DNA of 37,256 nt from an uncultured Prevotella sp. (GTDB lineage Bacteria > Bacteroidota > Bacteroidia > Bacteroidales > Bacteroidaceae). This document shows, piece after piece, positions 7,355 to 14,284 of the stretch; positions within the stretch are counted from its first letter, which is position 1; each line of letters starts with the position of its first letter. A program made the translations under genes and the position numbers. The notes below the pieces were generated by a model, which had not been told where the DNA came from, made no database searches, and was given only the letters and a program-made list of their open reading frames with translations. Where the stretch lies: NCBI GenBank assembly GCA_900315635.1, contig OMZV01000023.1:1-37256 (forward strand), written 5' to 3'.

Positions 7355-8425
7355 TTACTCCATATACAGATAATCGTAGTGGATAAGGGGTTTAATGTCG
7401 TGGGCACCAATGCTCTTGCGTGCATCATCAGCCGAATAGCCACTGCGCCCGATAGCAATAGTTTTGCCGGACGGATCCTCTACATTAATAATATCGCCCT
7501 CCTCAAAGTCGCCGTCAATGGCAGTAACACCAACAAGGAGCAATGAGGTTGCCTTATCGCTTTCGAGAGCCTTGCAAGCCTTATCGTTGATGTGGACAAC
7601 ACCCTTGGCGAAGCTTTCGCTGTGGGCAATCCACTTCTTGACCTGCGTTGTAGGATTAGGATTAGGACGGAACTCGGTGTGCATTGTCGCCTGCGATTTC
7701 TCAACAAGGTCGGGAAGGATATTGTCGGTCTTGCCATTGGCAATGATAACCTTTATTCCTTCGTCGGCAACCTTACGGGCAATGTTAACTTTGGTAATCA
7801 TTCCGCCACGACCGAAGTTGCTCTTGCTGGTCTGGATATACTCACTGAGGTCACGGTCGTAGTTGACCATAGGGATAACACGCGTGTTTCGGTCGGCAGG
7901 ATTACCATTATATATTCCGTCGACATTGGTGAGAATGACGAGAGTATCTGCCGCCATCATCGAAGCCACAAGTCCGGCAAGCTCATCATTATCGGTGAAC
8001 ATCAGCTCAGTGACGCTGGTGGTATCGTTCTCATTGACAACCGGAAGCACTCCGTTCTCAAGCATAACATTCATGCAGGCACGCTGATTGAGGTATTCGC
8101 CACGGGTGGAAAAACTCTCCTTCATCGTCAGCACCTGACCGATATGCACGCCATACTCACGGAAGAGATCATAGTAAAGACCGACGAGCTTCACCTGTCC
8201 GAGGGCAGAGAAGAGCTGCCGTTGCGACACACTGTCGAGTTTATGGTCGATCTTCAGTTCATCACGACCCGAAGCCATAGAACCTGAAGATACAAGAATC
8301 ACCTCATAATCATGCTCGCGCAGCCATACTATCTGGTCGACGATAGCCGACATCCTTGTGATGTCGAGCTTCCCGTTCGCCTTTGTCAGTACGTTGCTGC
8401 CTACCTTTACTACTATTCTTTTCAT
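7355..8425 (-). CDS. proB: Glutamate 5-kinase
   Basis: ProB phosphorylates glutamate with ATP, the first and feedback-regulated step of proline synthesis. The 356 residues contain the amino-acid-kinase domain: KVGSNVLT at 3-10, LVSSGSMASGRDEL near 45-58, VNENDTTSVTELMFTDNDELAG in the middle, and the SNFGRGGM loop. A C-terminal PUA domain (from about GVVHINDKACKAL onward, with EEGDIINV) completes the usual architecture. The SGSMASGRDEL loop differs slightly from the enterobacterial form, as is common in Bacteroidales. The gene is directly upstream of proA in transcription order. Its promoter side (8426-8543) is filled with TTCAAAATT repeats and no clear promoter is visible there, so it is probably read from upstream genes. 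Confidence 0.96.
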   Translation of the reverse strand: MKRIVVKVGSNVLTKANGKLDITRMSAIVDQIVWLREHDYEVILVSSGSMASGRDELKIDHKLDSVSQRQLFSALGQVKLVGLYYDLFREYGVHIGQVLTMKESFSTRGEYLNQRACMNVMLENGVLPVVNENDTTSVTELMFTDNDELAGLVASMMAADTLVILTNVDGIYNGNPADRNTRVIPMVNYDRDLSEYIQTSKSNFGRGGMITKVNIARKVADEGIKVIIANGKTDNILPDLVEKSQATMHTEFRPNPNPTTQVKKWIAHSESFAKGVVHINDKACKALESDKATSLLLVGVTAIDGDFEEGDIINVEDPSGKTIAIGRSGYSADDARKSIGAHDIKPLIHYDYLYME

Positions 8426-8430
8426 CTATA

Positions 8431-8546
8431 ATGCAAAATTCAAAGTTCAAAATTCAAAATTATGATTACACAGTTAATTCAAAATTCATAGCTCAAAGTT
8501 CAAAGCATATCATAATTTTGAATTTTGAACTTTGAATTTTGAATTA
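8431..8546. repeat. TTCAAAATT word repeats in inverted orientation, acyl-CoA ligase-proB spacer
   Basis: This is the same word family as at 5760-5917. 'aaaattcaaagttcaaaattc' on the left ends ATTATGATTACAC, and the reverse complement 'cataattttgaattttgaac' stands on the right and runs to the ligase stop codon at 8544-8546. It occupies nearly the whole spacer. Confidence 0.85.
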
Positions 8547-10223
8547 TTTCTGTTTATCATGCTCCCTTATCTCCACTCTCCTGATCTTTCCGGAGATGGT
8601 CTTAGGGAGTTCATCGACGAACTCGATGCGGCGTGGATACTTGTAAGGAGCAGTCTCACGCTTAACGTGGTTCTGCAGTTCCTTGATAAGCGCATCGCCA
8701 GCCTTGTCCTTGTATTCCTTCGACAGGACGATGGTTGCCTTGACGAGCATACCACGGATTGGGTCAGGAACACCGGTAACGGCGCACTCAACAACTGCCG
8801 GATGAGTCATCAGAGCACTCTCAACCTCGAACGGGCCAATGCGATAACCAGAGCTCTTGATGACATCGTCAGCACGACCAACGAACCAGTAGTAGCCGTC
8901 CTCATCACGCCAAGCCAGGTCGCCGGTGTGATAGAATCCATCGTGCCAAGCCTTCTTTGTGAGCTCGTCGTCACGGTAATAGCCCTTGAACAGACCTATT
9001 GACTTACCGTTCTTGGTGCTGATGCATATCTCGCCTTTCTCACCATCCTCACACTCTGAGCCATCGGCCTTGAGCAGACGGATGTCATATTGAGGGTTCG
9101 GCTTGCCCATGCTTCCCGGTTTCGGCTCTATCCAAGGGAATGTTCCGAGAGTCATGGTGGTCTCAGTCTGACCGAATCCCTCATGCATCTTCAGTCCGGT
9201 GCGCTCATAGAACTTCTGATAAACGGCAGGCTCCAGTGCCTCACCGGCAGTGGTGCAGTACTTAAGTGAGCTGAGATCGTACTTCGAGAAGTCCTCTTGA
9301 ATCATGAATCGATAGATTGTTGGAGGTGCGCAGAATGAAGTAACGTGGTACTTCTCCATGACACGCATAATCTTCTCGGCTGTGAATTTCTCGTGGTCGA
9401 ATACGAAGACTGTTGCTCCGGCAAACCACTGTCCGTAGAGCTTTCCCCATACAGCCTTTCCCCAGCCGGTATCGGCAACGGTAAGGTGAATGCTGTTCTC
9501 ATCGAGGTTATGCCAGAAAACACCAGTTGTAAGGTGTCCGAGGGCATAGAGATAGTCGTGAGCCACCATCTTCGGCTCGCCGCTTGTACCACTGGTGAAG
9601 TACATCAGCATGGTATCGTCATTCTCATTGACGAAGTCAGGACGATGGAATTCCGGTGCCTTCGGCCACTCCTCATGCCAGTCGTGGAATCCTTCAGGTA
9701 TTGGGTGCTTGCCCACCTGAGCCATCGAGTTGACAGCGATGAGCACTTTTACGGTAGGGCTCTCAGGCATAGCCTTAAGAATCTGTGTTGTGACATACTC
9801 GTCGTTGGCACAGATAATAGCCTTTACCGATGCCCGCTGGTTGCGGTATTCAATATCTTTTGATGTGAGCATGTGGGTAGCAGGAATGGCAATGGCACCA
9901 ATCTTGCACAAGCCCATCATCGACAGCCACCACTGATAGTGACGCTTAAGGATAAGCATCACCTTGTCACCACGACCGATGCCGAGGCTCTGGAAGTAAG
10001 CAGCTGTGCGGTCGGTCTGCTCCTTGAACTCCTTGAACGTAGTCTTTACTTCCTCGCCACGCTCACTGGTCCAGAGCAAACAAACCTTATTTGGTTGTTC
10101 CTTTGCCCACTCATCCATTACATCGTATGCAAAGTTGAAGTTCTCGGGAACTTTGAAATGCAGATTATTCTTGAAGTCTTCCTCTGAAGAGAAATGTGTC
10201 TGAGTTAAGAATCTTTCTATCAT
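8544..10223 (-). CDS. AMP-forming acyl-CoA synthetase (medium-chain/acetate-type)
   Basis: A 559-residue adenylate-forming ligase that joins a carboxylic acid to CoA through an acyl-AMP intermediate. The P-loop YFTSGTSGEPKMVAH (208-222), the GFGQTETT motif (349-356), the adenine-binding YHTGDLAWRDEDGYYWFVGRADD region (431-453), the hinge and A8 loop SSGYRIGPFEVE, and the catalytic Lys546 in TISGKIRR are all present. Overall it resembles the ACSM/medium-chain acyl-CoA synthetase branch rather than true acetyl-CoA synthetase (Acs, about 650 residues). The substrate cannot be read from the sequence. It follows the HTH-cupin regulator gene on the same strand and sits inside the arg/pro cluster, which is unexpected for its chemistry. 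Confidence 0.85.
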   Translation of the reverse strand: MIERFLTQTHFSSEEDFKNNLHFKVPENFNFAYDVMDEWAKEQPNKVCLLWTSERGEEVKTTFKEFKEQTDRTAAYFQSLGIGRGDKVMLILKRHYQWWLSMMGLCKIGAIAIPATHMLTSKDIEYRNQRASVKAIICANDEYVTTQILKAMPESPTVKVLIAVNSMAQVGKHPIPEGFHDWHEEWPKAPEFHRPDFVNENDDTMLMYFTSGTSGEPKMVAHDYLYALGHLTTGVFWHNLDENSIHLTVADTGWGKAVWGKLYGQWFAGATVFVFDHEKFTAEKIMRVMEKYHVTSFCAPPTIYRFMIQEDFSKYDLSSLKYCTTAGEALEPAVYQKFYERTGLKMHEGFGQTETTMTLGTFPWIEPKPGSMGKPNPQYDIRLLKADGSECEDGEKGEICISTKNGKSIGLFKGYYRDDELTKKAWHDGFYHTGDLAWRDEDGYYWFVGRADDVIKSSGYRIGPFEVESALMTHPAVVECAVTGVPDPIRGMLVKATIVLSKEYKDKAGDALIKELQNHVKRETAPYKYPRRIEFVDELPKTISGKIRRVEIREHDKQK

Positions 10224-10338
10224 TGCTTTTAATGTTGAAAGCTGATTGTTGAATGTTGAATGAGGATCAATGAAAAATTATCAAATGAACATTATACATT
10301 GAAATAATTTATCATTCAACATTCAACACTCGTCATTA
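10224..10338. repeat. GTTGAAT word repeats in inverted orientation, regulator-ligase spacer
   Basis: The left side has 'ttgttgaatgttgaatga' and the right side has its reverse complement 'tcattcaacattcaacac'. About 45 AT-rich bases lie between. The right arm comes within a few bases of the stop codon of the regulator gene (10336-10338). Confidence 0.85.
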
Positions 10339-10890
10339 AAAAATTATTGCCAGAAATGTTACAGTCTTGCCATCGAGGGCACGCATACAATGCGGTTGTG
10401 TTGAATCAAAGATGATACTGTCGCCCTTGTCGAGGGTAAGGACTTTGTTGCCGATGGTCAACTCCATGCGACCACCAAGCACCATGTCGAACTCCTGCCC
10501 CGGGTGTGAGTTCTTCTGAAGGAATGTATCATCAGGTTTCGGGTCCACCTTCACTATGAACGGGTCGGCCTTACGACCACGGAAACCACTTGCAAGACTC
10601 TGATACTTGTAGGCTTTGCGGCGCTCAACGCTCAATCCCTTGCCACGGCGGGTAAGGAAATAACTGCTCATGTGTGGCTCCTCACCAAACATCAGCGCAT
10701 CGAGCTCAACATTGTAAGCCTTGGCTATTTTCTGGAGTGTGCTGACAGAAAGCTCGGTTGTACCTGCCTCCATCTTCTCATACTTCTCTGTCGTGACGCC
10801 ACAACTCTTGGCAACCTCATCGGTTGTCAGGTCAAGAGCATCACGTAAGCCTTTTAGGCGTTCGCCAATCTGTTTTATTGCTTCTTCCAT
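10336..10890 (-). CDS. XRE-type HTH regulator with C-terminal cupin domain
   Basis: A 184-residue DNA-binding protein. Residues 1-65 form a Cro/C1-type helix-turn-helix (IGERLKGLRDALDLTTDEVA, then CGVTTEKYEKMEAG and LSVSTLQKIAKAYNVELDALMF). Residues from about 110 form a cupin barrel (HPGQEFDMVLGGRMELTIGN, LDKGDSIIFDSTQPH), with His and Glu positions that could bind a metal or small ligand. I chose the ATG at 10890 because the upstream TTG at 10914 lies inside a TACCTTTG -7 box and cannot be translated from that promoter. This HTH-cupin type often controls an adjacent metabolic gene, so it probably regulates the acyl-CoA ligase downstream, and may respond to the acid or acyl-CoA. Confidence 0.85.
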   Translation of the reverse strand: MEEAIKQIGERLKGLRDALDLTTDEVAKSCGVTTEKYEKMEAGTTELSVSTLQKIAKAYNVELDALMFGEEPHMSSYFLTRRGKGLSVERRKAYKYQSLASGFRGRKADPFIVKVDPKPDDTFLQKNSHPGQEFDMVLGGRMELTIGNKVLTLDKGDSIIFDSTQPHCMRALDGKTVTFLAIIF

Positions 10891-10911
10891 AATGCTAATA
10901 ATAATTTGTGA

Positions 10912-10919
10912 CAAAGGTA
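10912..10919 (-). promoter_or_regulatory. -7 box of an internal promoter for the HTH-cupin/ligase pair
   Basis: TACCTTTG on the minus strand matches TAnnTTTG and lies 22 bases before the chosen ATG. The -33 element is weak. It suggests that the regulator-ligase pair has its own transcription start inside the cluster. Confidence 0.5.
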
Positions 10920-11047
10920 CAACTTTTTTATTGAAAAGCCGAATAAACTATACCTTTTTCACGTCATTTAAGCAGATATAGACTTTCGACGCTTCGAAAG
11001 CCATCACGCCTACTATGTACCTACTTAATTCTCAACTCCTTATTTCT

Positions 11048-11075
11048 TATTTATAATTTATAATTTATAATTTAA
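11048..11075. repeat. TTTATAA word array after proC
   Basis: Four near-perfect copies of 'tttataa' (ttataatttataatttataattta) lie directly after the proC stop codon. The rest of the gap up to 10920 has a small hairpin (CTTTCGA/TCGAAAG, 10983-11000) without a T-run. Confidence 0.75.
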
Positions 11076-11861
11076 TCACGCTCCCGCTTTCAGACCACGG
11101 ATTACGGCAGATGTGAAGCCTGCATGCTCCATCTCGTTAAGTCCTTTGATGGTTACTCCGCCCGGAGTGGTTACCTGATCAATGGCAGCCTCAGGGTGCT
11201 GACCTGTTGCCTGAAGCAGTTCAACAGCGCCTTTGACGGTCTGGAGGACTATCTTCTCGGCATCGGAAGCCTTGAAACCAAGCTCTACTCCACCCTCGAC
11301 GGATGCACGGATATAGCGCATAGCGTAGGCTATACCACAACTGGCAAGGGTTGTTCCGGCTCCGAGAAGGCGCTCCTCGGTGATAATACTACCACCAAGT
11401 TCGTCGAAGACTGCCTTGACAGTCTTTGTTTGTCCTTCGGTAGCGCCAACAGGAACAATGAAAGTCATAGACTGTTTCTCGGCAATGGCGATATTCGGAA
11501 TGACGAGGAAGTATGGCAGGATGCCGTCCTCACGGTCGTTGAGCCATTCGTTAAGATCCTCCGATTTTACTCCGGCTGCAATGACGATGAGCATTTGCTT
11601 CTTATAGTCGAGCGCGTCCTTAATCTCATCGACAACCTGATGGACGAGCCACGGCTTAACGACGATTGCCACGAGGTCGGAGCCCTGGGCAGCAACAACA
11701 TTGTTTGTTGTTACACTGGCGCCTTTCTCGGCATATTTTGCGAGTTTCTCCTCGCTAGGGTCGGCAACAGTAATGTCGCCTGCTTTGAATGTTTCTCCTT
11801 TAAGCAAGCCCTCAACGAGCGAACCGCCCATTGCGCCTGCACCTATAACTGATATTTTCAT
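11076..11861 (-). CDS. proC: Pyrroline-5-carboxylate reductase
   Basis: ProC reduces 1-pyrroline-5-carboxylate to proline with NAD(P)H, the last step of proline synthesis. The 261-residue protein starts with the Rossmann motif VIGAGAMGGSLVEGLL. The C-terminal dimer domain has the family signature in DQVTTPGGVTIKGLNEME. I use the ATG at 11861; a TTG three codons upstream (11870) lies at the edge of the dispersed repeat and is less likely. It stands between argD and the regulator gene and is separated from proB/proA by the regulator-ligase pair. Confidence 0.95.
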   Translation of the reverse strand: MKISVIGAGAMGGSLVEGLLKGETFKAGDITVADPSEEKLAKYAEKGASVTTNNVVAAQGSDLVAIVVKPWLVHQVVDEIKDALDYKKQMLIVIAAGVKSEDLNEWLNDREDGILPYFLVIPNIAIAEKQSMTFIVPVGATEGQTKTVKAVFDELGGSIITEERLLGAGTTLASCGIAYAMRYIRASVEGGVELGFKASDAEKIVLQTVKGAVELLQATGQHPEAAIDQVTTPGGVTIKGLNEMEHAGFTSAVIRGLKAGA

Positions 11862-11867
11862 AATTGT

Positions 11868-11914
11868 CAATCCCTACCAAGCCTCCCCCAAGGGGAGGTG
11901 TTTAGTTACCTAAG
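11868..11914 (-). repeat. CCTCCCC-type palindromic repeat, copy 4 (argD-proC spacer)
   Basis: The plus strand reads TCCCTACCAAGCCTCCCCC, AAGGGGAGG and then TGTTTAGTTACCTAA. The outer GTTACCTAA part contains the argD stop codon (11910-11912), so the repeat forms the end of that gene. Confidence 0.9.
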
Positions 11915-13049
11915 ATTTGAATGTTTTCTGAAGCCTGTAAATAAAGTCATCGACGTCTGCCTTGGTCAGAATCAGCGGCGGAAGGATACGCAGGACGTTG
12001 GTTCCCGCTCCACCGGTGAAGCAATGCTGATCATAGATGAGTTTCTTGCGCACCTCGCTCTGCGGCAGATCCATTTCAACGCCGACCATCAAGCCGCGAC
12101 CACGGACATCCTTGATGTGAGGTTCCTTCTTCCGGAGTTCCTTGAGTTGGTTGATGAGATAGGTGCCGACGGTGTTGGCATTCTCTACCAAATGTTCCTT
12201 CTCGAAGACATCGAGGACGGCAAGTGCTGCGGTACATGCAAGGTGATTGCCGCCGAAAGTAGTGCCCAACTGTCCATAGACAGGCTTGAACTCAGGTGAG
12301 ATGAGCACACCACCCATCGGGAATCCATCGCCAATACCCTTGGCAACGGTGATGAGGTCAGGCTTGATGTCGAGCCACTGGTGGGCGAAGAACTTTCCAC
12401 TACGACCATAACCGCACTGGATCTCATCACATATAAGATATGTACCATACTTCTTGCAAGCCTTTGCCAGCCCCTGGGCAAACTCCTTTGAGACGACATT
12501 ACAGCCGCCAACGCCCTGAATGCACTCGATGATACAAGCACATACATCGCCTTTGGCAAGTTCCTTCTCCCACGGCTCAAGGTCGTTAAGAGGCAGGAAT
12601 GTCGTGTGGTTATTCTCATTGATGGGCGCAACAATCTTAGGATTGTCGGTCACCTCCACGGCGAGTGATGTACGTCCGTGGAAAGCCTTGTCGATGGCAA
12701 GCACACGCTTGCGTCCGTTCTTGAACGAAGCGAGCTTAAGGGCGTTCTCGTTAGCCTCGGCACCCGAATTGATAAGGAACAGTTGATAGTCGTCATAGCC
12801 GCTTATCTTGCCGAGTCGCTCAGCGAGTTCGCCTTGCAGTTTGTTGATTACTGAGTTGCTATAGAATCCGAGTTTATTGAGTTGCCCGGTCATCATCTTG
12901 ATGTAATGTGGGTGGCAATGTCCGATGCTTATCACGGCATGACCGCCATAAAGGTCAAGGTACTCCTGTCCTTTGTCGTCCCAGACCTTGCAGCCCTTGC
13001 CCTTGACAATGTTTACATCATAAAGTGGATATACGTCGAATGGTTTCAT
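11910..13049 (-). CDS. argD: Acetylornithine/succinylornithine aminotransferase
   Basis: A class-III PLP aminotransferase that converts N-acylglutamate semialdehyde plus glutamate to N-acylornithine. With the ATG at 13049 it has 379 residues and begins MKPFDVYPLYDVN, the usual start of the family. SGAEANENALK (95-105), the GHCHPHY block and the PLP lysine in LITVAKGIGDGFPMGG (Lys237) are present, together with CDEIQCGYGRSGKFFAHQ. A longer frame opens at 13112, but its first 21 codons are only the translated dispersed repeat (GNQTSSPWGRLGGDF), so I reject that start. Given argF', the acyl group is presumably succinyl. Confidence 0.94.
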   Translation of the reverse strand: MKPFDVYPLYDVNIVKGKGCKVWDDKGQEYLDLYGGHAVISIGHCHPHYIKMMTGQLNKLGFYSNSVINKLQGELAERLGKISGYDDYQLFLINSGAEANENALKLASFKNGRKRVLAIDKAFHGRTSLAVEVTDNPKIVAPINENNHTTFLPLNDLEPWEKELAKGDVCACIIECIQGVGGCNVVSKEFAQGLAKACKKYGTYLICDEIQCGYGRSGKFFAHQWLDIKPDLITVAKGIGDGFPMGGVLISPEFKPVYGQLGTTFGGNHLACTAALAVLDVFEKEHLVENANTVGTYLINQLKELRKKEPHIKDVRGRGLMVGVEMDLPQSEVRKKLIYDQHCFTGGAGTNVLRILPPLILTKADVDDFIYRLQKTFKS

Positions 13050-13065
13050 ATAAAAAAAAGAGAAG

Positions 13066-13110
13066 TCCCCACCAAGCCTCCCCCAAGGGGAGGATGTTTG
13101 ATTACCTAAC
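13066..13110 (-). repeat. CCTCCCC-type palindromic repeat, copy 5 (before argD)
   Basis: The plus strand reads TCCCCACCAAGCCTCCCCC, AAGGGGAGGA and TGTTTGATTACCTAAC. It lies just upstream of the argD ATG and is inverted relative to copy 6. Confidence 0.92.
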
Positions 13111-13150
13111 ATCTTTTGGCGTTGACTTCATATAGCTTTTTATTTTTAAG

Positions 13151-13194
13151 TGATTAAACATCCTCCCTTTGGGGGAGGCTTGGTGGGGATTTTG
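13151..13194 (+). repeat. CCTCCCC-type palindromic repeat, copy 6 (after argC)
   Basis: The plus strand reads TGATTAAACATCCTCCC, TTTGGGGGAGGC and TTGGTGGGGATTTT. It ends five bases before the argC stop codon. With copy 5 it makes an inverted pair flanking 40 bases, so the two can pair over about 40 bases in RNA. Confidence 0.92.
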
Positions 13195-13198
13195 GCTC

Positions 13199-14218
13199 TT
13201 AGAACGCACTTGCCTTAAGTTTAAGACCAGATTTCTCATCAATGCCGAACATGAGGTTCATGTTCTGGACTGCCTGACCGACAGCGCCTTTGAGGAGGTT
13301 ATCGATACAAGAAGTGACGAAGAGCTTGCCGTCGATCTTCTCACAGTGGACGAGAGCCTTATTGGTGTTGACCACCTGCTTGAGGTCGAGGGGCTTATCG
13401 ACATAATGGGTAAAGGCGGCATCCTTGTAGAAGTCCTTATAACCCTTGATGATTGACTTCTCGTCGGCATCAGTATGGACGACCGATGTTGCAAAGATTC
13501 CTCGAGGGAAGTCGCCACGGTAAGGGATGAAGTCGATCTTTGCTTCAAGACTACCCTGCACCTGAGTGAGGCTCTGCCGGATTTCAGCAAGATGCTGATG
13601 GGTGAAGACCTTATATACGCTCATATTATTGTCACGCCAAGCGAAGTGCTTTGTTGGTCCCGGCTTTACCCCCGCACCGGTAGCTCCCGTGATAGCGTTC
13701 ACCGAGATGTCCTTATCAAGCAGATGCATTGCTGCGGCAGGCAGAAGGGCAAGCTGTATGCAGGTGGCAAAGCAACCAGGATTGGCAATATGCTGTGCCT
13801 TCTGAATCAACGACTTGTTTATCTCTGGCAAACCATAGACGAAGTCGTGATGAAGTGAAGAGGGTTCACTCTTAAGGCGGAAGTCCTGAGCAAGGTCAAT
13901 AATCTTCACATTCTTCGGAATATCATGTTCCTTCAAGAATGCCTCGCTCTTTCCATGTCCGAAGCAGAAGAACACCACATCGACTTTATCGAATGGCATC
14001 TCCGATGTGAACTTCATATCAGTGTCGCCATACAGTCCTTCGTGTACATCCGTTATATAGTTTCCGGCATTACTCTCCGAATTTGCAAACACTATCTCCA
14101 CATCGGGGTGGTTAACCAGCAAACGAATAAGTTCGCCACCCGTGTATCCTGCCGCACCAAGTATTCCAACTCGGATAAGTGAAGAGTGAAGAGTGAAGAG
14201 TGAAGAATCATCATGCAT
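13199..14218 (-). CDS. argC: N-acylglutamyl-phosphate reductase with repeat-derived N-terminus
   Basis: ArgC reduces N-acyl-glutamyl phosphate to the semialdehyde with NADPH. The Rossmann motif GILGAAGYTGGELIRLL (18-34) and the catalytic Cys149 in ANPGCFATCIQ identify it. The family normally starts at the residue before 'KVGILGAAGYTGGE'; here 15-16 extra residues (MHDDSSLFTLHSSLI) precede it. They are encoded by tandem GTGAAGA words (14177-14211) shared in inverted form with the end of argG. No other in-frame start is available, so the extension is probably real. Only 2 bases separate this start from the argG stop. Confidence 0.93.
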   Translation of the reverse strand: MHDDSSLFTLHSSLIRVGILGAAGYTGGELIRLLVNHPDVEIVFANSESNAGNYITDVHEGLYGDTDMKFTSEMPFDKVDVVFFCFGHGKSEAFLKEHDIPKNVKIIDLAQDFRLKSEPSSLHHDFVYGLPEINKSLIQKAQHIANPGCFATCIQLALLPAAAMHLLDKDISVNAITGATGAGVKPGPTKHFAWRDNNMSVYKVFTHQHLAEIRQSLTQVQGSLEAKIDFIPYRGDFPRGIFATSVVHTDADEKSIIKGYKDFYKDAAFTHYVDKPLDLKQVVNTNKALVHCEKIDGKLFVTSCIDNLLKGAVGQAVQNMNLMFGIDEKSGLKLKASAF

Positions 14219-14284
14219 AGTTATTGTTCGTTTTTGTTGTACCTTTGTTTTGTTGTTTCGTTCTTCGTTCTTCGTTCTTCACTT
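14177..14284. repeat. GTGAAGA / TTCTTCG word repeats in inverted orientation across the argG-argC junction
   Basis: Four copies of 'gtgaaga' lie at 14180-14206 on the plus strand, and three copies of 'gttcttc' plus TTCACTT lie at 14257-14284. Read as reverse complements, both sides begin AAGTGAAGA. The left block encodes the N-terminus of ArgC and the right block encodes the C-terminus of ArgG. Confidence 0.85.

Noticed and set aside
13050-13112. Longer argD start with MLGNQTSSPWGRLGGDF
   Set aside because: The extra residues are only the dispersed repeat, and a family-typical start (MKPFDVYPLYD) follows at 13049.
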